From contig NZ_JACCBA010000001.1 in the NCBI RefSeq assembly GCF_013409365.1, positions 5,828,001-5,892,000 of the forward strand: 64,000 nt of DNA. The letters are read 5' to 3'. The DNA is from Actinomadura luteofluorescens (GTDB lineage: Bacteria > Actinomycetota > Actinomycetes > Streptosporangiales > Streptosporangiaceae). Within the stretch, counting starts at the first letter, position 1. Every line of letters begins with the position of its first letter. Under the pieces are notes generated by a model. The model had not been told where the DNA came from. It did no database searches and saw nothing but the letters and a program-made list of their open reading frames with translations. Shown here in pieces: positions 55,078 to 62,996 of the stretch. Position numbers and translations under genes: made by a program.

Positions 55078-56042
55078 CCTCCCGCATCGGCGACCCGCCC
55101 CCGGACGACCGTGACGTCCGCCTTGTCGGAGAGGTAGAAGCCGCTGGAGGCCGCGCCGACGACCTCGCAGTCCTCCAGAAGCGCCCTGCCCTTCTGCACC
55201 ACCGTGCCGATCCGCCGCGGCGAGGTCATCTTGATCCGCCGGGCGATCAGCGAGCCGCCGGCCGTCACCCACACCCCGTCGAACCCGGGGCGCACGAGAC
55301 GGCAGTCCTCCGCGAGCGCGACGCCCTTGGTCGTCACGAACAGGGACGCCTTCTCGGTCTCCTTGTCCGAGCCGTCGATCTCGCAGTCGCGGATCGTCGC
55401 CTCCGCACGGTCGTCGACCCTGATGCCCGCGTTGGCCGGGTTGCTGACCGTGCACCGCTCGATCTGCGGCTTGGCGCCCTCGGTCACCCAGATGCCGTCC
55501 CCGCCCGCGTCCCTGACCTGGCACGACCGGAGGGTCACCGTGCTGCCGCTGCGGAGTGCCACCGCGTTGCCGCTCGTCCCGGTGACGGTGGTGCCTTCCA
55601 TGACCCCCGACGAGGCGCTGTACACGACCGCGCCGTCCTGGACCTCGCAGTCCCGCAAGGTGAGGTTCGCGCCCTTCGACGCCCGCACGGCGAGGGAGCC
55701 CTTGGTCATGAACTCGCACCGCTCCGCCACGATGGTGCCTTCGGCGGCCTCCAGGGCCAGGCCCTTGTCGCTCCAGTTCCGGACGATCAGGCCCTGCAAC
55801 GTCACCTTGCCCGTGACCTCGATCGTGCCGACGGTGCGACCGTCCAGCGTCACCGAGCCGAGCCCCTCCACGGCGGTCATGACGAAGTCGCCCGTACTGC
55901 GGAATCCCGTGTTCGGATACGAGCCCGGCTCGATCAAGATGTGCCGTCCAGGGGGTGCACCCGACGGCAGCGGCGCCTTCAGCGCTTCGAGTACCGTCCG
56001 ATACGCCCCGGGGGAGGTCAGTGACACGACCAGACGATGCAC
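55062..56042 (-). CDS. Right-handed beta-helix N-terminal portion of the same frameshifted protein
   Basis: GTG 56042 is the likely start (VHRLVVSLTSPGAYRTVLEA): AGGAGG lies six bases upstream, inside a spurious ATG frame. About 325 residues form pectate-lyase-like parallel beta-helix coils with repeating VTLRSCQVRDAGGDGIWVTE and ATIRDCEIDG patterns. The frame stops at 55062 right after VADAGGPASG, while homologous coils resume in the next frame; the intact protein would be about 1010 residues. The helix is presumably a ligand- or polymer-binding scaffold for the AAA domains. Confidence 0.82.
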   Translation of the reverse strand: MHRLVVSLTSPGAYRTVLEALKAPLPSGAPPGRHILIEPGSYPNTGFRSTGDFVMTAVEGLGSVTLDGRTVGTIEVTGKVTLQGLIVRNWSDKGLALEAAEGTIVAERCEFMTKGSLAVRASKGANLTLRDCEVQDGAVVYSASSGVMEGTTVTGTSGNAVALRSGSTVTLRSCQVRDAGGDGIWVTEGAKPQIERCTVSNPANAGIRVDDRAEATIRDCEIDGSDKETEKASLFVTTKGVALAEDCRLVRPGFDGVWVTAGGSLIARRIKMTSPRRIGTVVQKGRALLEDCEVVGAASSGFYLSDKADVTVVRGRVADAGGPASG

Positions 56043-56219
56043 CCCGAACCTCCTCATGAATCACCGCAATGGTGCCATGGCGAGGCCCGTTCCCGCTTCG
56101 GCAATCCTCGCCTCTGAACTGGACGCCGGTGACTCGCCATTGGTTCGGATCACGAGCCGTGCCGCTCGTGCCGGACGGCCGGCGCCCCCGCCGCTTCCGC
56201 GGCCCGATAGGTTGCCCGC

Positions 56220-56654
56220 GTGGACATACGGGTCACCGGGATCGTCATCGAGGACGAGCGCATCCTGCTGCTCGACCAGGACACCGACACCGGACGGTCG
56301 TGGTCCTTGCCGGGCGGCAAGGTGGAGGCGTCCGAGCCGCTGGCCGACGCGCTGGTCCGGGAGATGCGGGAGGAGACGGGCGCCGACGTCGAGGTCGGCC
56401 GGCTGTTGTACGTATGCGACCACATCCGTGGTGACGTGCATGTCCTGCACATCACCTTCGAGGTGCGCCGCACGGGTGGAACGGTCGGAGTCGTGCCCGG
56501 GACGGCGGACTCACGTCCGATCCGCGGGGTCGAGTTCGTGCGCCTGGCTGACCTGGCGTCGCTCGGTTTCGGCGAGCGGTTCGCCGACCTCGCCAGGGCC
56601 GGATTCCCCGGCGCCGGCTCCTACATGGGCGCCAAGAGCAACATCGGTCTGTGA
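56220..56654 (+). CDS. Nudix hydrolase
   Basis: The 144-residue protein contains a complete Nudix box GGKVEASEPLADALVREMRE plus ETGADV, fitting Gx5Ex7REuxEExGu. A short N-terminal strand (VTGIVIEDERILLLDQD) and C-terminal strands complete the fold. It would hydrolyse a nucleoside diphosphate derivative; the specific substrate is unknown. The GTG start at 56220 gives a normal length. The kinase gene follows 81 bases later. Confidence 0.9.
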   Translation: MDIRVTGIVIEDERILLLDQDTDTGRSWSLPGGKVEASEPLADALVREMREETGADVEVGRLLYVCDHIRGDVHVLHITFEVRRTGGTVGVVPGTADSRPIRGVEFVRLADLASLGFGERFADLARAGFPGAGSYMGAKSNIGL

Positions 56655-56735
56655 GGCCGGGGCCCTGCCGGAAGGCCCGCGACGGCAGAAGAACATTCTT
56701 GTACGAGTGTTGAGGGCGTCGGTAGGTTCGCCGGT

Positions 56736-58076
56736 GTGACAAGTGCACCGGAGGCGGCCCCCGGACGGCTGGTCGGTGGGCGGTACCGGCTGATCGGGAC
56801 GCTGGGGCGAGGCGGGTTCGGGCTCGTCTGGAAGGCCCACGACACCGCCCTCGGGCTCGACGTGGCGGTCAAGGAGATGCGGCCGCCCGCCGCCGAGCTG
56901 ACCGAACGGATCGCGCGCGCCACCCGCGAGGCGCGCAACGCCGCCCGGCTGCGCGACCATCCGAACATCGTCAGCGTGCACGACGTCGTGGTCGAGGACG
57001 GCCTCCCCTGGATCGTCATGCAGCTCGTCGACGGGCACTCGCTGCACGACCGGATCGCGCTGTCCGGACCCCTGCCGGTCGCCGCGGCCGCGCGCGTCGC
57101 CGCCGGCCTGCTGGACGCGCTGGACACGGCGCATCGCGTCGGGATCGTCCATCGGGACGTGAAACCGGCCAACGTGCTGCTCACCGGTGACGGGGACGCC
57201 GTCCTCACCGACTTCGGCATCGCGATCCATCACGCTGACACCACGCTCACCGCGACCGGCGCGTTCATCGGGTCGCTGGAGTACATGGCGCCGGAACGCA
57301 TCGACGGGAACGGCGACCCCGCCTCCGACCTGTTCTCCCTCGGCGCGACGCTCTACCACGCGGTGGAAGGCGTCTCCCCGTTCCGCCGCGACACCACCTC
57401 CGCCACGCTCAAGGCCGTCATCAGCGACCCTCCGGCACCGCCGAGGCGCGCAGGGAAGCTCGCCGGGCTCATCACCCGCCTCCTGGCCAAGGACCCGGCC
57501 GAGCGTCCGACGATCTCCGAGGCGCGGGTTCTGCTCGCGCGCGCCACCGGGCCGGAACGCCCGGGCCTCCGGGACTCGGGCCCGGCCGAGCGTTCGACGG
57601 TCACCAAGGTCCGCCGGCCGCCCGCCGAAGCCGAATCGAACGACGGCCGCACACGGATCGGTGCCAAGGCGTCGTGGTGGAGCCGGGCTTCGATCGTCCA
57701 CCGGACGGCCGCGGTGGTCGCGGTGGCCGCGGCCCTGCTCGTCCTGGTCATGCTCATCGGCCGCCAGGTCTACGGGCGGCCGGCTTCCGGCGCGACGATC
57801 GGCGACTGCGTTTACCTCTCCGGCTCCTCCGACTTCGCGTTCGGCACGAAGCAGGGGGACTGGTACCGGACGCCGTGCGGCCTTCGATTCGCCAAGGGCA
57901 CGGCCTACCGGGTCGTCGGCCAGACCGCCGACGACCCCGACGACCCCGATCGGACGGATCCCACCCACGGCTGCAAGCACTACTCGGGCTGGAACAGCAG
58001 CGCGATGGTCAAGACGTTCCTCGGCGTGGACCCGAGGGGGCTGGCCAAGAACCTGTGTCTCGCGCCGGTCGACTGA
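56736..58076 (+). CDS. Serine/threonine protein kinase with small Cys-containing ectodomain
   Basis: The 446-residue kinase has the glycine loop GTLGRGGFGLVWKAHD, catalytic Lys in VAVKEMRPP, catalytic loop GIVHRDVKPANVLLTG and DFGIAI, and activation segment GSLEYMAPERIDG. A cytoplasmic linker leads to one transmembrane helix (TAAVVAVAAALLVLVMLIG, about 328-346). The extracellular domain of about 95 residues has four cysteines (GDCVYL, TPCGLRF, HGCKHY, NLCLAPVD), probably two disulfides, and no PASTA repeats. The ectodomain is not a family I recognise. Confidence 0.92.
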   Translation: MTSAPEAAPGRLVGGRYRLIGTLGRGGFGLVWKAHDTALGLDVAVKEMRPPAAELTERIARATREARNAARLRDHPNIVSVHDVVVEDGLPWIVMQLVDGHSLHDRIALSGPLPVAAAARVAAGLLDALDTAHRVGIVHRDVKPANVLLTGDGDAVLTDFGIAIHHADTTLTATGAFIGSLEYMAPERIDGNGDPASDLFSLGATLYHAVEGVSPFRRDTTSATLKAVISDPPAPPRRAGKLAGLITRLLAKDPAERPTISEARVLLARATGPERPGLRDSGPAERSTVTKVRRPPAEAESNDGRTRIGAKASWWSRASIVHRTAAVVAVAAALLVLVMLIGRQVYGRPASGATIGDCVYLSGSSDFAFGTKQGDWYRTPCGLRFAKGTAYRVVGQTADDPDDPDRTDPTHGCKHYSGWNSSAMVKTFLGVDPRGLAKNLCLAPVD

Positions 58077-58081
58077 CCTGC

Positions 58082-58693
58082 CTAGCGGCGCACCTTGTAC
58101 CTGAGGTGCAGGACCCGTTCGCCCTGGATGACCACGTGGGGGTCCTCCAGCAGGTGCTGCCGGTCGACGCGGCCGAAGAAGCGCTTGCCCGACCCGAACA
58201 CCACCGGCACGACGTCCATCGCCACCTCGTCCACGAGACCGGCCGCGAGGATCTGGCCGCCCACGTCGCCGGCGTTCACGGCGACGCTGCGGTCCCCGGC
58301 CAGTTCCCGGGCCTTGCCGATCGCGGCCGTCACGTCGTCGACGAAGTGGTACGACGCCTCGGGGTGCCAGCCCTCGGGCTTGGGCCGGTGGGACACCACG
58401 ACCACGTGGTCGCCCGTGGGCGGCCGGCCCTCCCAGCCGTTCACCAGGTCGAACAGGGTGCGGCCCATCACGATCGTGCCGATCTGCTCCCATGTCGACC
58501 GGACGTACTCCGCCGACGCCTTCGAGACCCGGACGCCGCCTCCCGTCCCGGAGTGGTCGTACTCATCGCCGCCGCCTCCGCCGATCGGGACGTCCCCGTC
58601 GAAGTACCAGTCGTGGAGCGTTCCGACCTCGTCGTTCTCGTCGGCGATGAAGCCGTCGACCGACATCACGCTGTGCATGATCACCGTGCTCAC
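58082..58693 (-). CDS. Dihydrofolate reductase/RibD C-terminal domain family protein
   Basis: The 203-residue protein begins MSTVIMHSVMSVDGFIADEN, the usual opening of the RibD-C/DHFR-like family, and has TIVMGRTLFDLVNGWEGRPP and VAVNAGDVGGQILAAGLVDE. Members are NADPH-binding reductases of mostly unknown substrate; it is unlikely to be the housekeeping folate enzyme. GTG 58693 has GAGGGGGG upstream. It lies between a convergent kinase gene and an AraC-type gene on its own strand. Confidence 0.87.
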   Translation of the reverse strand: MSTVIMHSVMSVDGFIADENDEVGTLHDWYFDGDVPIGGGGGDEYDHSGTGGGVRVSKASAEYVRSTWEQIGTIVMGRTLFDLVNGWEGRPPTGDHVVVVSHRPKPEGWHPEASYHFVDDVTAAIGKARELAGDRSVAVNAGDVGGQILAAGLVDEVAMDVVPVVFGSGKRFFGRVDRQHLLEDPHVVIQGERVLHLRYKVRR

Positions 58694-58768
58694 GGGTCCC
58701 CCCTCGGGTCTCCTTGCGTCCTCGCCCTCGATCTTGTCGTTCCCGGGAGGGGCCGGGCATGTAAGAAA

Positions 58769-59611
58769 TCAATCGGCGGGCATCGGGCCGCTGTCCGGAG
58801 GGAACCCCGCCTCGGCGGGGAACCGGCGCCGCAGGGCCAGGTACTCCGTCGGGGTGTGGCCGGTGAAGTCCTTGAACTCCCTGCTGAAGTGGGCGTGGTC
58901 GAAGTAGCCCGCCATGTGGGCGAGATCCGACCAGTCGACCGGGCGCAGCGCGTCCACGGAAAGGATCAGCCGGGCGAAGCGGTAGATACGCGCCACCCGC
59001 TTCGGGGTGACCCCGACATGGGACTTGAACTGCACGGCCAGGTGATTGCCGCTCACTCCGGCGGCATCTGCCAGGGCGCCGACAGGGACAGCGCCGTGGG
59101 ACGTCTCCAGACGCACGCCGGTGTGCCGGACCAGGCCGAGGCCCCGCGCGGGCGCCTCGGCGAGGCGTGCTAGCAGCTCCTCCTCCACGATCCGCAGCGC
59201 TTCGGCGGCCGATGCGACCTCGCCGACCTGGTTGCGGATCCGGTCCAGCGAACGTTGCCAGACGGCGTCGACCGGCACCCACCGGTCCCGCAGTTCGGCC
59301 ACGGGCATGTCGACGAACGGCGACAGGCCCCAAGGCTTGAAGTGCACTCCGACCAGGCGGACGCGCGTGGGGTACTCGACGAGGAAACGCCGGGTCCACA
59401 GCCCCATGAACCACCCGTCGGCGAACACCTCCGACGGAACCGAAGGGTCGGAATCCAGCAGGCGGGCCGGCTCGCCCAGGTTGATGAACAGGTGCGCGGA
59501 CGGCATCGGCGGCACGTTCATCCGGCGGTGGCGCGGCACCCCGGACAGGCAGTAGATGTCGTCGATGAACCGGTCGAGCGGCGGGGCGGGCACCCGGCCG
59601 AGGTATTCCAT
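58769..59611 (-). CDS. AraC family transcriptional regulator
   Basis: The 280-residue protein has an N-terminal effector-like domain (about 1-155) and a C-terminal double helix-turn-helix (SHGAVPVGALADAAGVSGNH, then LAHMAGYFDHAHFSREFKDF and GHTPTEYLALRRRFPAE). The last stretch is the AraC signature. It lies 75 bases upstream of the DHFR-like gene on the same strand and may control it. The effector is unknown. Confidence 0.9.
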   Translation of the reverse strand: MEYLGRVPAPPLDRFIDDIYCLSGVPRHRRMNVPPMPSAHLFINLGEPARLLDSDPSVPSEVFADGWFMGLWTRRFLVEYPTRVRLVGVHFKPWGLSPFVDMPVAELRDRWVPVDAVWQRSLDRIRNQVGEVASAAEALRIVEEELLARLAEAPARGLGLVRHTGVRLETSHGAVPVGALADAAGVSGNHLAVQFKSHVGVTPKRVARIYRFARLILSVDALRPVDWSDLAHMAGYFDHAHFSREFKDFTGHTPTEYLALRRRFPAEAGFPPDSGPMPAD

Positions 59612-59842
59612 GGCCTCAGTGTGGCCGAGTAGGGCCCGCTCCGAGGAGGGCCCGCTTCGCGGAGGGACGGCGCGTCAGCGGGTACCGGCGCCGCCCGCGG
59701 CGAGGGTCGTTACATTCTGTTCCGCGATGATTTCCTACCGTATCGGGGAGAGTATCTGCGGGTCCGCTCGCCGTAGCGTCTCTCTATGGCGGCACTTGGT
59801 ATCGCCCCTTGGTGGTCTCAGTGCCTCAGGAGGGAGACCACC

Positions 59843-60958
59843 GTGCTGTACGGGGTCGACGTGGCGAGTTACGAGGGCAGGCCAGACTGGCGGCGCGTCT
59901 ACGATTCGGGGATCCGGTTCGCCTTCTCCAAGGTCAGCGAATCGACGGATTACGTGAACCCGACCTGGAGCCACAACCGTTCCGGGATGCTCGGGCTCGG
60001 CGGCGACTTCGTGCCGGGCGCCTACCACTTCCTTCACGGCGGCAACGGCGCCGCGCAAGCCCGCTACTTCCTCGACAAGGCCGGCGAGCTGTCCGGTGTC
60101 GCCGTCGCGCTCGACGTCGAAGCGTCCGGTGCCGACGCGCCCACCGCCCGGGCATGGGTGGCCGAGGTGAAGAGCCGCACGGGCGGCCACCCCGTCATCG
60201 GCTACTTCCCGCGCTGGTACTGGGAGGAGCACGGCCGGCCCGATCTCGGCTTCTTCGACACGATCTGGGAGTCCCGGTACGTCTCCGGCTCCGGCTCCCC
60301 GACCGCTCTCTACCGGAAGGTCCCCGCCTCGTTCTGGACCCCGTACGGCGGGGAGCCGATCTCGATCCTGCAGTACTCGTCCAGCGGCTCGGTGCCGGGC
60401 ATCACGGGCCACTGCGACGTCAACGCCTTCCGCGGCTCGGTCGCGGAGTTGAAGGCGCTGGCCCTCGGGTCACACGAGGAGGACGAAGTGCCCATCCGCA
60501 GCAGTTACGGCAAGTCCAGGACGCAGGCTCTGGCGTGGGGGAAGTTCACCGTCCTCAACTGGGACGTCACCCACGCCGACCCGGCCGGCTCCCACTCCGA
60601 GCCGGACAAGGACCATCCCGACGGCTATCCCGGCTACGTCGCTCCGCTCTCGACGTGGGCGGACATCACCGCCATCGTCGGCGTCGAGGGAATGGGCGTC
60701 GGCGACGAGTACCAGATGCGGTTCGAGGTGCACGACTGGGAGGACGGCCAGTCGGCGGGGGTGTGGACCGAGACCCGCGCCGACGCCCTGGCCACCAGCG
60801 GCGCCCAGTACGTCACCGGTGCCATGCCCAAGGGGCTCAGCAAGGGCCAGCACGTGTACGTCGCGATCGCCGTGTTCCCCTCAGGAGGCGACCCGGGAAC
60901 CCGTCCCGTGCCCCGTGCGACGTCCGGCCGCTGGACGATAGCCCAGGACCGCGGCTGA
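59843..60958 (+). CDS. GH25 lysozyme-like protein with an extra C-terminal domain
   Basis: GTG 59843 follows AGGAGGGA by six bases and opens with LYGVDVASYEGRPDW, a GH25 muramidase start with the catalytic Asp. The second catalytic pair is in VAVALDVEASGA, and ISILQYSSSGSVPGITGHCD completes the barrel at about residue 200. About 160 residues follow with an immunoglobulin-like pattern (TQALAWGKFTVLNWDVTHAD, GEEYQMRFEVHDW-like) that may bind wall or substrate. No signal peptide is visible from this start, so export would need another route or lysis. Peptidoglycan cleavage is inferred from the family. Confidence 0.82.
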   Translation: MLYGVDVASYEGRPDWRRVYDSGIRFAFSKVSESTDYVNPTWSHNRSGMLGLGGDFVPGAYHFLHGGNGAAQARYFLDKAGELSGVAVALDVEASGADAPTARAWVAEVKSRTGGHPVIGYFPRWYWEEHGRPDLGFFDTIWESRYVSGSGSPTALYRKVPASFWTPYGGEPISILQYSSSGSVPGITGHCDVNAFRGSVAELKALALGSHEEDEVPIRSSYGKSRTQALAWGKFTVLNWDVTHADPAGSHSEPDKDHPDGYPGYVAPLSTWADITAIVGVEGMGVGDEYQMRFEVHDWEDGQSAGVWTETRADALATSGAQYVTGAMPKGLSKGQHVYVAIAVFPSGGDPGTRPVPRATSGRWTIAQDRG

Positions 60959-60990
60959 ACGGCGGGCCAGGCGGCTCGCCGAGAGCGGTA

Positions 60991-61551
60991 CTAGGACGTT
61001 TGCTTGGCTTCTCGCCATTCGGGGGCGAGCACCGACCAGACTTCCATGTCCTGCCGTTTTCCGCGGTAGAGGTAGCTCTCCCGCAGGGTGCCCTCCTTCG
61101 TCATTCCGAGCCGCCTGGCGACGGCGATGCTGGGCTGGTTGGCGGTCGAGACGTGCCACTCCACGCGGTGGATGCCGCGCTCTTCGACGGCCCAGTCGAT
61201 GATGGCGCGCACCGCCCTCGTCACCAGGCCCCTGCCCGCCGCCGACGGCTCCAGCCAGCAGCCGGCCTCGGCCGTGCCCTGCCCGACGTCCATCGTCACG
61301 AAGAGCACCCCGCCTACCAGCCGGCCCTCGGCCCATATGCCGTAGATGCGTCCCTTGTCGGCTGCGGCTTTGTCGGCGTACCCCTGGAGGTGCGCGCGGC
61401 TGGAGTCCAGGTCCGTGACGCGGTCCGGAAGCCCGACGTACTGGCCGATGAACTCTCGTCCCCGGTCGATATGGGCCAGGAACTCCCCGGCCTGCCATGG
61501 TTCGAGCGGACGCAACTCCGCGCCGTCGTCACCAAGGGACACCGCGTACAT
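60991..61551 (-). CDS. GNAT family N-acetyltransferase (RimJ/RimL-like)
   Basis: ATG 61551 follows GGAGG by five bases; a GTG at 61578 would add nine residues. The 186-residue protein has the RimJ-type core: VGGVLFVTMDVGQGTAEAGC, AGRGLVTRAVRAIIDWAVEE (acetyl-CoA loop), GIHRVEWHVSTANQPSIAVA and RRLGMTKEGTLRESYLYRGK. It may acetylate a protein N-terminus or a small molecule. Its stop is 33 bases from that of the convergent GH25-like gene. Confidence 0.88.
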   Translation of the reverse strand: MYAVSLGDDGAELRPLEPWQAGEFLAHIDRGREFIGQYVGLPDRVTDLDSSRAHLQGYADKAAADKGRIYGIWAEGRLVGGVLFVTMDVGQGTAEAGCWLEPSAAGRGLVTRAVRAIIDWAVEERGIHRVEWHVSTANQPSIAVARRLGMTKEGTLRESYLYRGKRQDMEVWSVLAPEWREAKQTS

Positions 61552-61628
61552 CCACGCCTCCACGGTCAGGACCAGCACAGACTGCGCTGGATCCTCTCAT
61601 GGGAGCGGGGCGCCCGGCGCCGCGGAAC

Positions 61629-62042
61629 TCAGGGGCGCCAGGGCATGTGCTGGAGGGTCCAGGTGTTGCCGTCCGGGTCGGCGAAACGGGCGTAGAAGAC
61701 GCCGCCCATGTCCTCGACCGGGGCCACGTCCGCGCCGCGCCCGATGAGGTCGGACCTGGCCTGCTCGATGTCGCTGACGACGAGGTGCAGGCCGCGCTGC
61801 GTCCCGACCGGCATGTCCATTCCCGGCAGGCCCTCCGTCAGCGCGATCGAGCAGGCCGAGCCTGGCGGTGTGAGCTGGACGTACCGGACGCCGTCCGCCG
61901 GGCGCACGTCGACGTCGGCGTTGAAGCCGAGACCGGTGTAGAAGTCCTTGGCCCGGTCGATGTCGCGGACGGGTACCGGGACGAGTTCGAGCAGGAGCAT
62001 CCCCGGGCGCACGGGCAGCACCGGGGTCTGGGACTCGGTCAT
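61629..62042 (-). CDS. VOC family protein (glyoxalase/bleomycin-resistance fold)
   Basis: The 137-residue protein starts at ATG 62042 behind GAAAGGA and overlaps the SRPBCC gene stop by four bases. It has one vicinal-oxygen-chelate unit of two beta-alpha-beta-beta-beta modules: VPVRDIDRAKDFYTGLGFNA and GLHLVVSDIEQARSDLIGRG, ending ARFADPDGNTWTLQHMPW. The conserved end Glu/His pattern suggests metal or ligand binding, substrate unknown. It is the last gene of a small operon led by an ArsR repressor. Confidence 0.9.
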   Translation of the reverse strand: MTESQTPVLPVRPGMLLLELVPVPVRDIDRAKDFYTGLGFNADVDVRPADGVRYVQLTPPGSACSIALTEGLPGMDMPVGTQRGLHLVVSDIEQARSDLIGRGADVAPVEDMGGVFYARFADPDGNTWTLQHMPWRP

Positions 62043-62536
62043 GTGCGGTGTCCTTTCGAAAGCAGGTCGTCGAGTCGGTCGTAGGACTGGCCCGCGCCGC
62101 GTCTCATCGGGCTGCGGAGCACGCCGTCGCGTATCTCGCGGGTGGGGTAGCGAACGGTGACGGCCATGGCGGTGCGGCCGTCCCGCTCGTCGAAGACGGT
62201 GGTGACCAGGGCCTCGCCGGCCTCCCAGCCGTCGCGGACCTCGCTCTGCACCAGCCTCGCGGGCGCGTCCACCTCGAAGAAGACGCCGCCGTAGCCCATC
62301 TCGGCGCCGCCCGGGCCGCGGGAGACGAAACGCCAGGCGCCGCCGGGGCGCAGGTCGATCTCGCAGACGGCGAGCCGCCAGCCGCGCGCGCCGTGCCACT
62401 GCCTGAGCAGTTCCGGACGGGTGAACGCGTCGAACACCCGGCGGCGGGGCGCGTCGAACGTCCTGCTGAGCAGGATCTCGGTACCGGACGGCGTGCTGAC
62501 CGCGAGGCCCGCCCCGCGGGGCGGCCACGCCGTCAC
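62039..62536 (-). CDS. SRPBCC (AHSA1-like) domain protein
   Basis: The 165-residue protein has the AHSA1/START-like fold pattern: ILLSRTFDAPRRRVFDAFTR, PELLRQWHGARGW, DLRPGGAWRFVSRGPGG and a C-terminal helix (PMRRGAGQSYDRLDDLLSKG). Members bind hydrophobic ligands. The GTG start at 62536 overlaps the ArsR stop by four bases. Such ArsR-SRPBCC-VOC cassettes recur in actinobacteria, presumably handling a common small molecule, which is unknown. Confidence 0.88.
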   Translation of the reverse strand: MTAWPPRGAGLAVSTPSGTEILLSRTFDAPRRRVFDAFTRPELLRQWHGARGWRLAVCEIDLRPGGAWRFVSRGPGGAEMGYGGVFFEVDAPARLVQSEVRDGWEAGEALVTTVFDERDGRTAMAVTVRYPTREIRDGVLRSPMRRGAGQSYDRLDDLLSKGHRT

Positions 62537-62868
62537 GATTCGTCCTGCTCTTCGAGCCTTGCGAGCAGCTCGTCGAGCCGCTGGTAGCTCTCCTCCCAGT
62601 ACTCGCGGAAGTCGGCGAGCCAGTCCAGGGCCTCCCGGAGGGGACGGGCCTCAAGACTGCACGGCCGCCGCTGCGCGTCCCGGCCGCGCGAGACCAGGCC
62701 GGCGCGTTCCAGGACGCGCAGGTGCTTGGACACGGCGGGCTGGCTCATGGCGAACGGCGCGGCCAGCTCGCCCACGGACGCGTCGCCCTGGGTGAGCCGG
62801 CTCAGGATCGCCCGCCTCGTCGGATCGGCCAGAGCGGCGAACGTCGTGTCCAGGGTGGCGGTGTCCAC
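62533..62868 (-). CDS. ArsR/SmtB family repressor (SdpR-like)
   Basis: The 111-residue winged-helix protein reads TTFAALADPTRRAILSRLTQ, GELAAPFAMSQPAVSKHLRV (recognition helix), LERAGLVSRGRDAQRRPCSL and ends in a coiled C-terminal helix (REYWEESYQRLDELLARLEE). It lacks the CxC metal site of ArsR proper and resembles the SdpR group that pairs with AHSA1-like genes. It starts at GTG 62868, just beside a palindromic operator, and heads the operon. Confidence 0.92.
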   Translation of the reverse strand: MDTATLDTTFAALADPTRRAILSRLTQGDASVGELAAPFAMSQPAVSKHLRVLERAGLVSRGRDAQRRPCSLEARPLREALDWLADFREYWEESYQRLDELLARLEEQDES

Positions 62869-62879
62869 AGAGAACCTCC

Positions 62880-62900
62880 GGTTATATAACCAGTTGGTTT
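62880..62900. promoter_or_regulatory. Operator region of the ArsR operon
   Basis: GGTTATATAACC (62880-62891) is a perfect palindrome and overlaps AACCAGTTGGTT (62889-62900), an inverted AACC/GGTT with a central GT-rich core. AT-rich inverted repeats right before the start are typical ArsR-type operators. The site lies 12 bases upstream of the repressor start, consistent with autorepression. Confidence 0.65.
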
Positions 62901-62996
62901 TCTATCCGTGGACGCCGCGGCCTGTCAAGCGAGGGGCCGTGTCAGGGGCATGCCCGCCGGGGGCGCCCGCATGCCGGACGCCCCCGGTACGGTCGC

